Source: Pseudomonas sp. LB-090624 (GTDB lineage: Bacteria; Pseudomonadota; Gammaproteobacteria; Pseudomonadales; Pseudomonadaceae). From it: 64,000 nucleotides of DNA. Under the pieces are notes generated by a model, which saw only the letters and a list, made by a program, of their open reading frames with translations, searched no databases and was not told the DNA's origin. A program made the translations under genes and the position numbers. Below are positions 40,209-50,075 of this stretch, one piece after another; the first letter of the stretch is position 1; the number at the start of each line of letters is the position of its first letter. The stretch spans positions 62,001 to 126,000 of the forward strand of contig NZ_QJRL01000004.1 in NCBI RefSeq assembly GCF_003205205.1. Direction: 5' to 3'.

Positions 40209-41099
40209 ATGAACCACCGTACCGCCCTCGGCGCGCTGCACATTGGCGCGCTGTTCTTCGGCCTCACCGGCGTCTTCGGCAAGTTGGCCGCCAGCGCAAG
40301 CCCGGCAATCATCGTGTTCGGCCGCGCCGCCTTCGCCGTGCTTGCCCTGGCCCTGTTCGCCAGTGTGGCCGGCCCGGGCTGGCAACGCCTTGGCAGCCAG
40401 GACGTGCGCCGGCTGTTGCTCGGCGGCGTGTTGCTGGCCGGCCACTGGGTCAGTTTCTTCATCGCCGTCAAAGTCGGCGGCGTGGCCATCGCCACCCTCG
40501 GTTTCGCCAGCTTCCCGGCCTTTACCGTGATCCTTGAAGGCCTGCTGTTCCGCGAACGCATTCGCCGCAACGAGGCAGTGCTGGTGCTGCTGGTAAGCAT
40601 TGGCCTGGTACTGGTCACACCGGCCTTCGACCTGGCCAGCGAGGCCACTGGCGGGCTGCTCTGGGCACTGCTGTCCGGGCTGCTGTTCTCCCTGCTGTCG
40701 CTCACCAACCGCGTCGGCTCCGGGCGCTTGCCTGCGGTACAGGCAGCGCTGTGGCAAAACCTGGTGGTGGGTCTTTGCCTGCTGCCGTTCGCAGCACCAG
40801 GCCTGCCAGGCGTGGCGCCCATGGACTGGCTGTGGATCGCGCTGCTCGGCATCTTCTGCACCGGCGTGGCACACAGCCTGTTCGTTGCCAGCCTGGCGGT
40901 GATCAAAGCACGTACCGCTGCCGTGGTGTTCGGCATGGAGCCGGTCTACGGCATTGCCGTGGCCTGGGTGGTGTTTGCCGAAACCCCCACCGTGCGCATG
41001 CTGCTGGGCGGCGCGCTGATCATCTTCGCCATCGTGCTGTCCAGCCGCCTGGCGGCAGAGCAGCCACCCAGGCAGCGGCCAGTGGCCGAGGGCGCCTGA
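40209..41099 (+). CDS. EamA/DMT-family exporter
   Basis: Drug/metabolite transporter of 296 aa with ten predicted transmembrane helices in two EamA repeats (about 5-140 and 150-285). The second repeat ends FGMEPVYGIAVAWVVFAETPTVRMLLGGALIIFAIVL. Substrate unknown; relatives export amino acids or metabolites. The AraC gene lies upstream on the same strand, and the convergent SelT/W-like gene abuts it without any gap. Confidence 0.87.
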   Translation: MNHRTALGALHIGALFFGLTGVFGKLAASASPAIIVFGRAAFAVLALALFASVAGPGWQRLGSQDVRRLLLGGVLLAGHWVSFFIAVKVGGVAIATLGFASFPAFTVILEGLLFRERIRRNEAVLVLLVSIGLVLVTPAFDLASEATGGLLWALLSGLLFSLLSLTNRVGSGRLPAVQAALWQNLVVGLCLLPFAAPGLPGVAPMDWLWIALLGIFCTGVAHSLFVASLAVIKARTAAVVFGMEPVYGIAVAWVVFAETPTVRMLLGGALIIFAIVLSSRLAAEQPPRQRPVAEGA

Positions 41100-41381
41100 T
41101 CAGCGATCGTTGTGGCCCAGGTCGCGCTGTGGGTCGATCTGGTCGCGGACCCGCTGCTTCAGCACCTTGGCTTCGGGGAAACCACCGTCGGCCTTGCGCT
41201 CCCAGATCTGCACCCCATCGCAGGCAACGCGGAAGATGCCGCCGGTACCAGGTTCCAGCGCCACTCGCCCCAGGTCGTCGGCAAAGGTGCTGAGCAGTTC
41301 CTGCGCCAGCCAGGCGGCACGCAGCAGCCACTGGCACTGGGTGCAATACGTGATGACGATTTCCGGCTTGGTGTCGGCCAT
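41100..41381 (-). CDS. SelT/SelW/SelH (Rdx) family protein
   Basis: Thioredoxin-like small protein of 93 aa with the redox motif CTQC near residue 13 (VITYCTQCQWLLRAAW), the Cys form of the selenoprotein W CxxU motif, and GTGGIFRVACDGVQIWERKADGGFPEAK at the strand-turn typical of the Rdx family. Partner unknown. Its stop codon directly abuts the stop of the convergent EamA gene, and it is divergent from plpD. Confidence 0.87.
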   Translation of the reverse strand: MADTKPEIVITYCTQCQWLLRAAWLAQELLSTFADDLGRVALEPGTGGIFRVACDGVQIWERKADGGFPEAKVLKQRVRDQIDPQRDLGHNDR

Positions 41382-41448
41382 GGTGAAACATCTCCAGGTA
41401 GGGGGCCGCTTATACTAGCGGTCTTTAGCCCACGGTTTGAGACTCACG

Positions 41449-43635
41449 ATGCGCCGTTTGCTGTTCTGTTTCCTGTTCACCCTCACCTCGCTCGCAGCAA
41501 GCGCCGCCGAACCGGCCAGGCCCAAGGTCGGCCTGGTTCTATCCGGTGGCGCCGCCCGTGGGCTGGCCCACATCGGCGTGCTCAAGGCCCTCGAAGAACA
41601 GGGCGTACGCATCGATGCGATTGCCGGTACCAGCATGGGCGCGGTGGTCGGCGGGCTCTATGCCTCGGGCTACAGTGTCGAGGAACTGGAAAAGCTCGCT
41701 ACCACACTCGACTGGCAACAGGCGTTGTCCGATGCCCCGCCGCGCAAGGACGTACCGTTCCGACGCAAGCAGGATGACCGCGATTTCCTGGTCAAACAGA
41801 AGCTCAGCTTTCGCGATGACGGCAGCCTGGGCCTGCCGCTGGGCGTGATTCAGGGGCAGAACCTGTCACTGCTGCTGGAAAGCAAGCTGGCGCACACCGC
41901 CGACACCCGGGACTTCGACAAACTGCCCATCCCCTTCCGCGCGGTGGCCACCGACATCGCCAGTGGCGAAAAGGTGGTGTTCCGCCGTGGTCACCTGCCC
42001 CAGGTGATCCGCGCCAGCATGTCGATTCCGGCGGTATTCGCCCCGGTCGAACTGGATGGCCGCCTGCTGGTGGACGGCGGCATGGTCGACAACATCCCGG
42101 TCGATGTCGCCCGTGAAATGGGGGTGGACCTGGCCATCGTGGTCGATATCGGCACCCCATTGCGGGACCGCAAGCAATTGCTGACGGTAGTCGATGTGCT
42201 CAACCAGTCGATCACCCTGATGACCCGCCGCAATTCGGAAGAACAACTGGCCAGCCTGCACCGCGACGACATCCTCATCCAGCCGCCACTGGCCGCCTTT
42301 GGCGTAACCGACTTCGGCCGCGCGCGGGACATGATCGACGCCGGCTACCGCGCCACCCGTCTGCTCGAGCCTCGCCTGGCCGCCCTGCGCCACCCTGAGG
42401 GCGACAGCAGCCTGGCCGTGGCGCGTTCGCCACGCCAGCGCACGCCAACGATCACCGCGATCAAGATCGAGAATGACTCCAAGGTCAGCGACGATGTGAT
42501 CCGCTCTTACATCCGTCAGCCGATCGACGCACCGCTGGAGCTGGACCGCCTGCAAACCGACATGGGCACGCTGTACGGCCTGGACTACTTCGACCGGGTG
42601 CAGTACCGCGTGGTGCACAAAGGCGACGACAACACCTTGGTCATCAACGCGCGCGGTCGACGCGGCGGCACCGACTACCTGCGGCTAGGCCTGAACTTGT
42701 CGGACGACCTGCGCGGTGACAGCGCCTTCAACCTGGGCGCCAGCTACCGGGTCAACGGCATCAACAGCCTGGGTGCCGAGTGGTTGACACGTGGCCAGAT
42801 TGGCGACCAGCAAGAACTGTACAGCGAGTTTTACCAGCCGCTGGACGTGGGCTCGCGCTACTTCATCGCGCCGTACCTGGACTTCAGCTCACAGAACATC
42901 GAGGCCACCCTGGACAACGACCCCGTCGCCGAGTACCGCCTGGAGCGCTATGGCTTTGGCCTTAACCTCGGGCGGCAGATTGGCACCAACGGTGAAGTGC
43001 GCCTGGGCGTGGGCAAGGCATGGGGCGAGGCCGAGGTACGCATTGGCGACCAGGACCTGCCCAAGGTCAGCTTCAACGAAGGTTTCTATGAACTGAAGTA
43101 TTCGTTCGACACCCTCGACAACGTGTATTTTCCGCACAGCGGTGAGGACATTGGCCTGACTTTGCGCAAGTACGACAAGTCACTGGACTCCGACCAGGAT
43201 TACCGGCAGTGGCTGTTCAACCTGGACAAGGCCATCAGCAGCGGGCCCAATACGTTCGTGCTGGGCGGGCGGTATGGGCGCACGCTGGACGCCACCGAAG
43301 TGGTGACGTCGAGCTTCGTGATGGGCGGCGCGCGCGAGCTGTCAGGCTTCCGCCAGGACTCGGTTTCGGGCCAGAACGTGAGCCTGATGCGCATGGTCTA
43401 CTACCGCCGGCTGACGCCGCGAGCCTACGTGCCGCTGGACTTCCCGCTGTACATTGGCGGGTCGCTGGAACGTGGCCGCGCGTGGAACAACGACAACGAG
43501 TTCGACAGCGGCTACATCAATGCGGCGAGTATCTTCCTGGGGCTGGAGACACCATTGGGGCCACTGAACTTCAGCTATGGCACCAACAGTGCGCATGAGC
43601 AGGCGGTATACCTGAACTTGGGGCATACCTTCTGA
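41449..43635 (+). CDS. plpD: Patatin-like phospholipase, type Vd autotransporter
   Basis: Exported lipase of 728 aa matching PlpD of P. aeruginosa. Signal peptide (MRRLLFCFLFTLTSLAASA), patatin domain (about 25-230) with oxyanion loop SGGAARG, nucleophile motif GTSMG and the catalytic Asp in LVDGGMVDN. A POTRA domain (about 330-410, ITAIKIENDSKVSDDVIRSYI) and a 16-strand outer-membrane barrel ending YLNLGHTF complete it. The ATG at 41449 starts the signal peptide; a TTG four codons earlier is ignored. Confidence 0.93.
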   Translation: MRRLLFCFLFTLTSLAASAAEPARPKVGLVLSGGAARGLAHIGVLKALEEQGVRIDAIAGTSMGAVVGGLYASGYSVEELEKLATTLDWQQALSDAPPRKDVPFRRKQDDRDFLVKQKLSFRDDGSLGLPLGVIQGQNLSLLLESKLAHTADTRDFDKLPIPFRAVATDIASGEKVVFRRGHLPQVIRASMSIPAVFAPVELDGRLLVDGGMVDNIPVDVAREMGVDLAIVVDIGTPLRDRKQLLTVVDVLNQSITLMTRRNSEEQLASLHRDDILIQPPLAAFGVTDFGRARDMIDAGYRATRLLEPRLAALRHPEGDSSLAVARSPRQRTPTITAIKIENDSKVSDDVIRSYIRQPIDAPLELDRLQTDMGTLYGLDYFDRVQYRVVHKGDDNTLVINARGRRGGTDYLRLGLNLSDDLRGDSAFNLGASYRVNGINSLGAEWLTRGQIGDQQELYSEFYQPLDVGSRYFIAPYLDFSSQNIEATLDNDPVAEYRLERYGFGLNLGRQIGTNGEVRLGVGKAWGEAEVRIGDQDLPKVSFNEGFYELKYSFDTLDNVYFPHSGEDIGLTLRKYDKSLDSDQDYRQWLFNLDKAISSGPNTFVLGGRYGRTLDATEVVTSSFVMGGARELSGFRQDSVSGQNVSLMRMVYYRRLTPRAYVPLDFPLYIGGSLERGRAWNNDNEFDSGYINAASIFLGLETPLGPLNFSYGTNSAHEQAVYLNLGHTF

Positions 43636-43667
43636 AACGTGCACTGCTCCGTAACGTTCGGGCTATG

Positions 43668-44105
43668 TCAGGATTTTTCGAGGTTGGCGAGGATCTTGGC
43701 ATGCACCCGCATGCACACCTGCAGGTCCGCCTCATCCACGCCGTTGAACAGCTCCACCCGTAGCTGGTTGGCGATGGTTTCGATCTGCTCGATCAGCGGC
43801 TTGGCCGGCGGGCACAGCAAGATCTTCTTGGCCCGCCGGTCTTCTACCACCGCCTGCCGGCGCACCAAGCCTTGTGCTTCGAGGCTGTCCAGCAGCCGCG
43901 CCAGGGTCGGGCCTTCGACGCCCACGCTCTGGGCCAGCTCACGTTGAGTGGGGGCTTCTTCGAAGCGGGCCAGGTGCAGCAACACCAGCCAGCGCGCCTG
44001 GGACAGGTTGAGCCCGGCCAGGCGGCGGTCCAGCTCGGCACGCCAGCCCCGGGACATCTGGGCCAGCTGCATGCCGAAGCGGTGTTGGTTGTCGGTCAGG
44101 GGCAT
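43668..44105 (-). CDS. MarR/SlyA-family regulator
   Basis: Winged-helix regulator of 145 aa. RELAQSVGVEGPTLARLLDSLEAQGLVRRQAVVEDRRAKKI is the DNA-binding core with the wing. It begins MPLTDNQHRFGMQLAQMSRGWRAELDRRL at the ATG at 44105; a TTG two codons upstream is less likely. A perfect 11 bp palindrome lies 20 bp upstream. It is convergent with plpD. Confidence 0.88.
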   Translation of the reverse strand: MPLTDNQHRFGMQLAQMSRGWRAELDRRLAGLNLSQARWLVLLHLARFEEAPTQRELAQSVGVEGPTLARLLDSLEAQGLVRRQAVVEDRRAKKILLCPPAKPLIEQIETIANQLRVELFNGVDEADLQVCMRVHAKILANLEKS

Positions 44106-44125
44106 AAGCAACTCATTGAGTAGAT

Positions 44126-44136
44126 CTAATTATTAG
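44126..44136. promoter_or_regulatory. Candidate MarR operator
   Basis: CTAAT-T-ATTAG, a perfect 11 bp palindrome, 20 bp upstream of the MarR-type gene start in an A/T-rich stretch. Small AT palindromes at the promoter are typical of SlyA/MarR autoregulation. Confidence 0.45.
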
Positions 44137-44255
44137 GCAGCTAACCATGCCCGGCCCCACGAGGCAAGGCTCGGGCACGCTTGCGTGTTCGATAATCGTC
44201 AAAAAGCATGACAAAGGTCAGCAGATGGCGCTTCTGCCTTCGATCCTGCCGATGC

Positions 44256-46403
44256 CTACAGCTCGAACTCCGCCGCCAGCGCCGCGCGGACGCAATACAG
44301 CACGCCTTCAGGCACCCGTGCGCCAAACAGCGGGGCAATCGTCGACACCGGAGGCAACTCGCCTTCGCCATCGAGGAAGGCATCCTGCACTTCCATCAGC
44401 AGGTCTTCCGGCAGGTCGAGGGCCTGGTCCAGGCTCAGCTCCTGCCGCCCCAGCGCTTCGGCCAGCAGGCTGTACACGTTCTTCTCGCTGCAGTTGAGCT
44501 GCCCGGCGATCTGCGCCGGAGTCATGCCGGCCCGGGCCAGGCTGACCAGCTCGTGACGCAGGTCCAGGACCACTTTCGGCGCCTCTTCGGTGCCACCGCT
44601 GTTGTTCAGCACCTCGAGAAACGCCTGGCCGTAACGCTCCAGCTTGCGCGCGCCCACGCCGCTGACCTGGGCCATGTCGCTGAGGCTGACCGGCTGGCTG
44701 CGCAGCATCTCCAGCAGCGTCGAGTCGGGGAAGATGACGTAGGGCGGCACGCTGTGCTCTTCGGCCAGCTTGCGCCGCAGGGTACGCAGGGCTTCCCAGA
44801 GCTCGCGCTCTTCGGCGCGCACCAGCTGGCTGGCGGGGCTGCCGCCGCCGGACGACGAGGCCCTGGCGGTTGTCTGCGGCTTGAGGTCGCGGCGCAGTTG
44901 CAAGGTCACCTCGCCGCGCAACAGTGGCCGGCAGCTGTCGGACAGGCGCAGGCCGCCGTAGCCCTCCAGGTCGATATCGACCAGGCCGCGCGCCACCAGC
45001 TGGCGGAACAGCGAACGCCACTCGACTTCGGCCATGCCCTTACCCACGCCAAACACCGAAAGCTTCTCATGCCCAAAATTGCGCACCTTCTCGGTGTCCT
45101 TGCCCAACAGCACATCCACCAAGTGGCCGACGCCATAGCGCTGGCCGGTGCGGAAAACTGCCGACAGCGCCTGGCGCGCTGGCTCGGTGGCGTCCCAGGT
45201 CTGGATGTTGTCGACGCAGTTGTCACAGTGCCCGCAAGGTTGTTCGAGGGTTTCGTCGAAATAGGCCAGCAGCGACTGGCGACGGCAGCGGGTTTCTTCG
45301 CACAGCGCCAGCATGGCGTCGAGCTTGTGCTGTTCGATGCGCTTGTGGCGCTCGTCGCCTTCCGAGTTCTGCAGCATCTGCTTGAGCATCACCATGTCCT
45401 GCAGGCCGTAGGCCATCCAGGCATCGGATGGCAGGCCGTCACGGCCGGCACGGCCGGTTTCCTGGTAATAGGCCTCCAGCGACTTTGGCAGGTCGAGGTG
45501 GGCAACGAAACGCACGTTGGGCTTGTCGATGCCCATGCCGAAGGCAATGGTGGCGACCATGATCAGCCCTTCCTCGTTGAGGAAGCGGTGCTGGTTGGCC
45601 GCCCGTGTCTCGGCAGCCAGGCCGGCGTGATAGGGCAGTGCCGGGAAACCCTGGTCACAAAGGAACGCAGCGGTTTCATCGACCTTCTTGCGCGATAGGC
45701 AATAGACAATGCCGGCGTTGCCACGGCGCTCGCCGAGGAATGCCATCAGCTGCTTGCGCGGCGCTTCCTTGGGCACGATGCGGTAGAAGATGTTGGGCCG
45801 GTCGAAGCTCGACAGGAAGCGCTCGGCACCTTGCAGATGCAAGCGCTGGACGATCTCTTCGCGGGTACGCATGTCGGCGGTGGCGGTCAGGGCGATGCGC
45901 GGCACATGCGGGAACAGCTCGGCCAGCTGGCCCAATTGCAGGTACTCGGGGCGGAAATCGTGGCCCCATTGCGACACGCAGTGCGCCTCGTCGATGGCGA
46001 ACAGCGAGATGTCGAGGTCGCGCAGAAAGTCGAGCATGCGCGGTTGCACCAGGCGCTCCGGCGCCAGGTAAAGCATTTTCACCTCGCCCCGGCGCAGGCG
46101 CCCGGCCAGGTCACGCTGCTGCTCTGCGGTCAGCGTGGAGTTCAGTGCGGCTGCCGCCACGCCCAGCTCGTCCAGGGTGGCGACCTGGTCGTCCATCAGC
46201 GCGATCAGTGGCGAGACCACCACTGTGAGGCCCGGGCGCAGCAGCCCCGGCACCTGGAAACACAACGACTTGCCGCCACCAGTGGGCATCAGCACCAGGG
46301 CATCGCCGCCATTGGCCACGCATTCGATGATCGCTGCCTGGCGCCCTCGGAAACTGTCGTAGCCGAAGATATCCTTGAGAACGCGCTGAGCCTGTTCGAG
46401 CAT
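44256..46403 (-). CDS. recQ: ATP-dependent DNA helicase RecQ
   Basis: 3'-5' helicase for recombination and fork repair, 715 aa. Walker A PTGGGKS (about 41-47), [21 protein letters not shown] and [10 protein letters not shown] are intact. The RQC zinc site is [12 protein letters not shown]...CGHCDNC (about 370-400). HRDC domain about 525-600, then a C-terminal helix-turn-helix segment ([27 protein letters not shown]). The ATG at 46403 has GGAG upstream. Confidence 0.94.
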   Translation of the reverse strand: MLEQAQRVLKDIFGYDSFRGRQAAIIECVANGGDALVLMPTGGGKSLCFQVPGLLRPGLTVVVSPLIALMDDQVATLDELGVAAAALNSTLTAEQQRDLAGRLRRGEVKMLYLAPERLVQPRMLDFLRDLDISLFAIDEAHCVSQWGHDFRPEYLQLGQLAELFPHVPRIALTATADMRTREEIVQRLHLQGAERFLSSFDRPNIFYRIVPKEAPRKQLMAFLGERRGNAGIVYCLSRKKVDETAAFLCDQGFPALPYHAGLAAETRAANQHRFLNEEGLIMVATIAFGMGIDKPNVRFVAHLDLPKSLEAYYQETGRAGRDGLPSDAWMAYGLQDMVMLKQMLQNSEGDERHKRIEQHKLDAMLALCEETRCRRQSLLAYFDETLEQPCGHCDNCVDNIQTWDATEPARQALSAVFRTGQRYGVGHLVDVLLGKDTEKVRNFGHEKLSVFGVGKGMAEVEWRSLFRQLVARGLVDIDLEGYGGLRLSDSCRPLLRGEVTLQLRRDLKPQTTARASSSGGGSPASQLVRAEERELWEALRTLRRKLAEEHSVPPYVIFPDSTLLEMLRSQPVSLSDMAQVSGVGARKLERYGQAFLEVLNNSGGTEEAPKVVLDLRHELVSLARAGMTPAQIAGQLNCSEKNVYSLLAEALGRQELSLDQALDLPEDLLMEVQDAFLDGEGELPPVSTIAPLFGARVPEGVLYCVRAALAAEFEL

Positions 46404-46647
46404 GTGCAACTCCAAATCGCCGTACCATCCTGGAGACAGGCTGGACGAAAAACCCGCCCCGCACACGCCAAATGCGTAAGCGGTTTTTGCCAGGCAGCCG
46501 GCAAAACCTGCCCCTGGATTGAAAATCGCGGAGTATACCGCAGCACCGCGCTGCGCAGGACACCACGGTGACAGACGTTCCCTTTGCCCCGCTGCCGCTG
46601 CAAGGTGCTAGAATTCGTTATCGTTTATTCCCCAAGGTAGCCCTGTA

Positions 46648-47235
46648 ATGTCCTTCGCCGAGCAACTGACCCGCCTGCAAGCCTTCCTCGACGCCGACGA
46701 GCTGCACGAAGAAGCGCTGGACTATGTCGCCGCCCACGGCTACCTCACTGCCCTGTCGATCAACGCCGAGGACGTGCCCGAGCGGGAGTGGATCGACGCG
46801 CTGTTCGCCGAAGAGCCGCACTACGCCAGCGAAGCTCAGCGCACCGAAATCGAGGCCACCCTGGTGGCGCTGAAAGCGCACATCGCCCGCCAACTGGCCA
46901 GCGACGACGAATTCGAGCTGCCGTGCGACCTCGACCTGGGCGACGAGCCGGACGATTCCGACCTGCGCGGCTGGTGCATCGGCTTCATGGAAGGCGTATT
47001 CCTGCGTGAAGAGGCGTGGTTCGAAAACGCCGAGGAAGAAGTCAGCGAGATGCTGCTGCCGATCATGGTCGGCTCGGGCCTGTTCGACGAACAGCCAGAG
47101 TTCGCCGACATCGCCAGCAACGCCAACCTGCAGGACGACATGATCGTACAGATTCCCGAAGCGCTGACTGCCCTGTTCCTGCTGCTGCACGCTCCCGACG
47201 AAAAGCCGGCGTTGCTCAAGCCACGCCACCACTAA
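46648..47235 (+). CDS. yecA: YecA/YgfB family protein (UPF0149)
   Basis: Acidic 195-aa protein of the UPF0149 family. WIDALFAEEPHYAS and GDEPDDSDLRGWCIGFMEGVFLREEAWF are family landmarks. It lacks the SEC-C zinc tail of longer YecA proteins and ends KPRHH. Function not established. It is followed 7 bp later by a DUF454 membrane protein gene, so the two form an operon. Confidence 0.87.
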   Translation: MSFAEQLTRLQAFLDADELHEEALDYVAAHGYLTALSINAEDVPEREWIDALFAEEPHYASEAQRTEIEATLVALKAHIARQLASDDEFELPCDLDLGDEPDDSDLRGWCIGFMEGVFLREEAWFENAEEEVSEMLLPIMVGSGLFDEQPEFADIASNANLQDDMIVQIPEALTALFLLLHAPDEKPALLKPRHH

Positions 47236-47242
47236 GCCGCCT

Positions 47243-47608
47243 GTGCGCTACCTGCTGCTGGCCGCGGGCTGGCTCAGCGTCGCGTTGGGGGTGTTGGGGA
47301 TATTCCTGCCGGTTTTGCCCACCACCCCGTTCCTGCTACTGGCGGCAGCCTGCTTTGCCCGCAGCTCGCCGCGCTTTCACCACTGGCTGGTCCATCACCC
47401 CAAGCTTGGGCCATGGATCCGCGACTACCTCAGTGGTGAAGGCATACCCCTCAGGGGCAAGGTCTACGCCATCGGCCTGATGTGGGCCAGCATCGGCCTT
47501 TCGTGCTACCTGGTACCGCTGTTCTGGGCGCGTGCCTTCATGTTGACGAGTGCCGTGTTGGTCAGCCTGTACATCCTCCGCCAAAAAACCCTGCGCAAAC
47601 CAAAGTGA
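47243..47608 (+). CDS. DUF454 inner-membrane protein, YbaN-like
   Basis: 121-aa membrane protein starting at GTG. LGVLGIFLPVLPTTPFLLLAAACFARSSPRFHHWLVHHPKLGPWI is the DUF454 signature. Three to four hydrophobic segments are seen and a Lys/Arg-rich C-terminus. E. coli YbaN shares this domain; function unknown. Second gene after yecA. Confidence 0.88.
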   Translation: MRYLLLAAGWLSVALGVLGIFLPVLPTTPFLLLAAACFARSSPRFHHWLVHHPKLGPWIRDYLSGEGIPLRGKVYAIGLMWASIGLSCYLVPLFWARAFMLTSAVLVSLYILRQKTLRKPK

Positions 47609-47918
47609 CAATATTTTGTCGCCAAATATCAAATTTGCCTAACAATCATTTTATTTATCTGAAATGGTTCTGGAACCGTAGGAAACCCTTGTAGTTACTG
47701 GATCGAAAGGGTTTTCGGGTGATCGACGCACGATTATTTGGATAAACGCGTTAGACAATTAAACTATTACATGGCACATTGATATGAATAAATCTTCTTA
47801 TCTATCGCGTTGAATGTACTTAGCTGTGTGGTTAAAAACCTGCAACACTATACGCGATAAATTATCGTCATTTTTTTGGCGAGCAGCAGGATCAATTCCA
47901 GGATCAGGGAGATGTACC
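47609..47918. other. A/T-rich leader region of aggA
   Basis: 310 bp without a gene and markedly richer in A/T than its surroundings. It contains a small palindrome GGTTCTGGAACC (47666-47677) and an 8 bp inverted repeat AAACCCTT (47683-47690)/AAGGGTTT (47707-47714). Several A/T-rich promoter-like stretches are present, so the aggA promoter and regulator sites are likely here. Confidence 0.5.
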
Positions 47919-49277
47919 ATGCGCGTTTTGAACCCCATCACCAGTGCATTACTGTTGGCCCTGGCGAGTGCCAACGTACAGGCGATGTCGATGACCGAGG
48001 CTGTCCAAAGCGCCGTGGACTACCACCCACAAGTCAGCTCCAACCGTAACAGCAAGCTGTCGGCCGACGAAGACGTGAAGTTCGCACGTGGTGGCTACTA
48101 CCCGTCCGTGGACTTGGTCGCCGGCTACGGCCGCCAGCGCTCGGACAACGCCACTACCCGTGCCGAAGGTAACCACAACAAGGAAACCCTCAACTACACC
48201 CAGTCCGAGCTGCGCCTGCGGCAGATGATCTTCGACGGTTTCAACACCTCGAATGAAGTGGGCCGTACCGAGGCTGTCTCCACCTCTCGCGCCTACTACA
48301 CCCAGGCAGTGGCCCAGGATGTGGCCCTGCGTGCGGTCGAGGTGTACCTGGAAGTGCTCAAGCGTCGTGAGCTGGTGACCCTGGCCAAGAACAACCTGCA
48401 AGCCCACCTGCGGGTCAATGACCAGATCGGCCTGCGTAATGAGCGTGGTGTCGGCAGCACTGCCGACCTCGACCAGTCCCGCGCCCGTCGCGCCCTGGCT
48501 GAGAACAACCTGGACACCGCAGAAGTCGACCTGGCCGATGCCGAGGCCAACTTCTTCAGCGTCATCGGCCGCGCACCGGACGAACTGGAAAGCCCGCAGA
48601 CCATCAAGGGTGAAGTGCCTGTCACCCTCGACGAGGCACGCGACGGCATGCGCCAGAACAACCCGTACATCAAGTCGGCCCAGGCTGACGTGAACGCCGC
48701 CGAGCAGCAGTACGAAGTGGGCAAGTCGACCTTCTACCCGCGCTTCGATGCCATTCTGGCGACCGGTGCCAACAACAACACCGGCGGCGAGAAGGGTCAC
48801 AACAACAACGACTGGCAAGCCGGCGTCGAGATGAACTACAACCTGTTCCGCGGCGGCAGTGACAAGGCTCGCCTGCAGTCCGACGCGCACAAGATCAACC
48901 AGGCCCTGGATATTCGCAACAACGCCCTGCGCGAACTGACCGAGAACCTGAGCCTGGCGTGGAACGCCATGAACAACGCCAGCAAGCAGCTGCCGACTGC
49001 GCGTGAATACGCCGAAACCACCAAGCGCGTGCGCGCGGCCTACCAAGACCAGTTCGGCCTGGGCCAGCGTACCCTGCTGGACGTGCTGGACAGTGAGAAC
49101 GAACTGTACAACGCCGACCGCCGCTACACCGAAGTGCGTTACACCGAGGAGTTCTCGCGCTACCGCGTGCTGGCGACCATGGGTGAATTGCTGACCAAGC
49201 AGCGTATTTCACTGCCGCCAGAGGCGCTGGCAACGACCGAAGTACGTACCGAGGCGCGCTTGCCAGAGATGCGTTGA
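47919..49277 (+). CDS. aggA: TolC-like outer-membrane efflux protein / agglutination protein
   Basis: Outer-membrane channel of the type I secretion (TolC/LapE-like) class, 452 aa. Signal peptide (MRVLNPITSALLLALASANVQA) and two OEP repeats rich in coiled-coil helices. Typical pieces are YYPSVDLVAGYGRQ, ERGVGSTADLDQSRARRALAENNL and QFGLGQRTLLDVLDSENELYNA. I recall the P. putida orthologue as the agglutination protein AggA, linked to root adhesion. The start ATG 47919 has GGGAG upstream; the 35-residue extension lacks a signal peptide. Confidence 0.88.
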   Translation: MRVLNPITSALLLALASANVQAMSMTEAVQSAVDYHPQVSSNRNSKLSADEDVKFARGGYYPSVDLVAGYGRQRSDNATTRAEGNHNKETLNYTQSELRLRQMIFDGFNTSNEVGRTEAVSTSRAYYTQAVAQDVALRAVEVYLEVLKRRELVTLAKNNLQAHLRVNDQIGLRNERGVGSTADLDQSRARRALAENNLDTAEVDLADAEANFFSVIGRAPDELESPQTIKGEVPVTLDEARDGMRQNNPYIKSAQADVNAAEQQYEVGKSTFYPRFDAILATGANNNTGGEKGHNNNDWQAGVEMNYNLFRGGSDKARLQSDAHKINQALDIRNNALRELTENLSLAWNAMNNASKQLPTAREYAETTKRVRAAYQDQFGLGQRTLLDVLDSENELYNADRRYTEVRYTEEFSRYRVLATMGELLTKQRISLPPEALATTEVRTEARLPEMR

Positions 49278-49294
49278 TCGGGGTGAGAGTACCG

Positions 49295-49315
49295 GGGCCG
49301 CTTTGCGGCCCTTTT
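49295..49315 (+). terminator. Intrinsic terminator of aggA
   Basis: GGGCCGC (49295-49301), TTT loop, GCGGCCC (49305-49311) and TTTT. It starts 18 bp past the aggA stop. Confidence 0.85.
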
Positions 49316-49391
49316 GCGTCTCACAGCCGCGTCTTGTAGCCACTTGCCTGCTTCGCGCTATGAGCCTGCCCCACAGGCCCTCCCTGCCCCC

Positions 49392-49991
49392 TCATCCGTC
49401 ACCATGGTTACGTTGATACGTCTCCTCGCCCATGGCCCTGATCTGCCCCTCGATCAAAGCCTCGAACGGTGCCAGCAGCGCATCGAAACAGGCCGGCGGC
49501 TCCAGCGCGTTCAACGCCCCCACCACCGCCTCGATGGTCGACAACCCTCCCGCTTCCGGCGCCTTGCGCAAGCGATAGCGTGAAGCTGCCACCTGCCCCA
49601 GCGTGACCCGCGGCAAGGCCTCCAGCAACGGGTTCAGGTACAGCAGCTTGCGCGCCTTGCGCCAGGTGCCGTCGGGCACGATCAGCAGCAACGGTTTGTC
49701 GCGCCCATCGTCATACGCGGTCAGCACCTGGGCGTCGTCGCCGGGGAACAGCAGCGCAGGCCGGTAGCCAGGGGTAGCCAGTAACTGTGCGAGGTCATCG
49801 AATACCTCACCTACCCGCAGCTCGGCATTACGCAGGCCAAGGGCGGCCAGCCGGGCAGTATTCAGCGCATGAGCGGTTTCACTGGGGTGCTGCAACAAGA
49901 TCACCCGGGTACGGCTGTCGAGCGCGGGAATCAGCGGGCATAGGCAATGGTCGAGCGGGCGCTGGCAGCGCTCGCAACGGGGTCTGGGCAT
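49392..49991 (-). CDS. DTW-domain protein, tRNA-uridine aminocarboxypropyltransferase family
   Basis: 199-aa DTW-family enzyme. The N-terminal CERCQRPLDHCLC zinc motif, LLQHPSETAHALNTARL and the DTW-like DGTWRKARKLLYLNP segment are present. E. coli TapT (YfiP) of this family puts the acp3U modification on tRNA at position 47 using SAM. The ATG at 49991 (MPRPRCERC) starts the zinc motif; upstream codons are excluded. It is convergent with aggA and lies 84 bp downstream of aer3. Confidence 0.87.
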   Translation of the reverse strand: MPRPRCERCQRPLDHCLCPLIPALDSRTRVILLQHPSETAHALNTARLAALGLRNAELRVGEVFDDLAQLLATPGYRPALLFPGDDAQVLTAYDDGRDKPLLLIVPDGTWRKARKLLYLNPLLEALPRVTLGQVAASRYRLRKAPEAGGLSTIEAVVGALNALEPPACFDALLAPFEALIEGQIRAMGEETYQRNHGDG

Positions 49992-50075
49992 GGAGGTCTC
50001 CTTGGCGGGGACATTTTGCCACAGAACCTGCACCCGCTCTGCCAGCGAATGGGCCGCAAGGCGGCCCCAGCGCTT

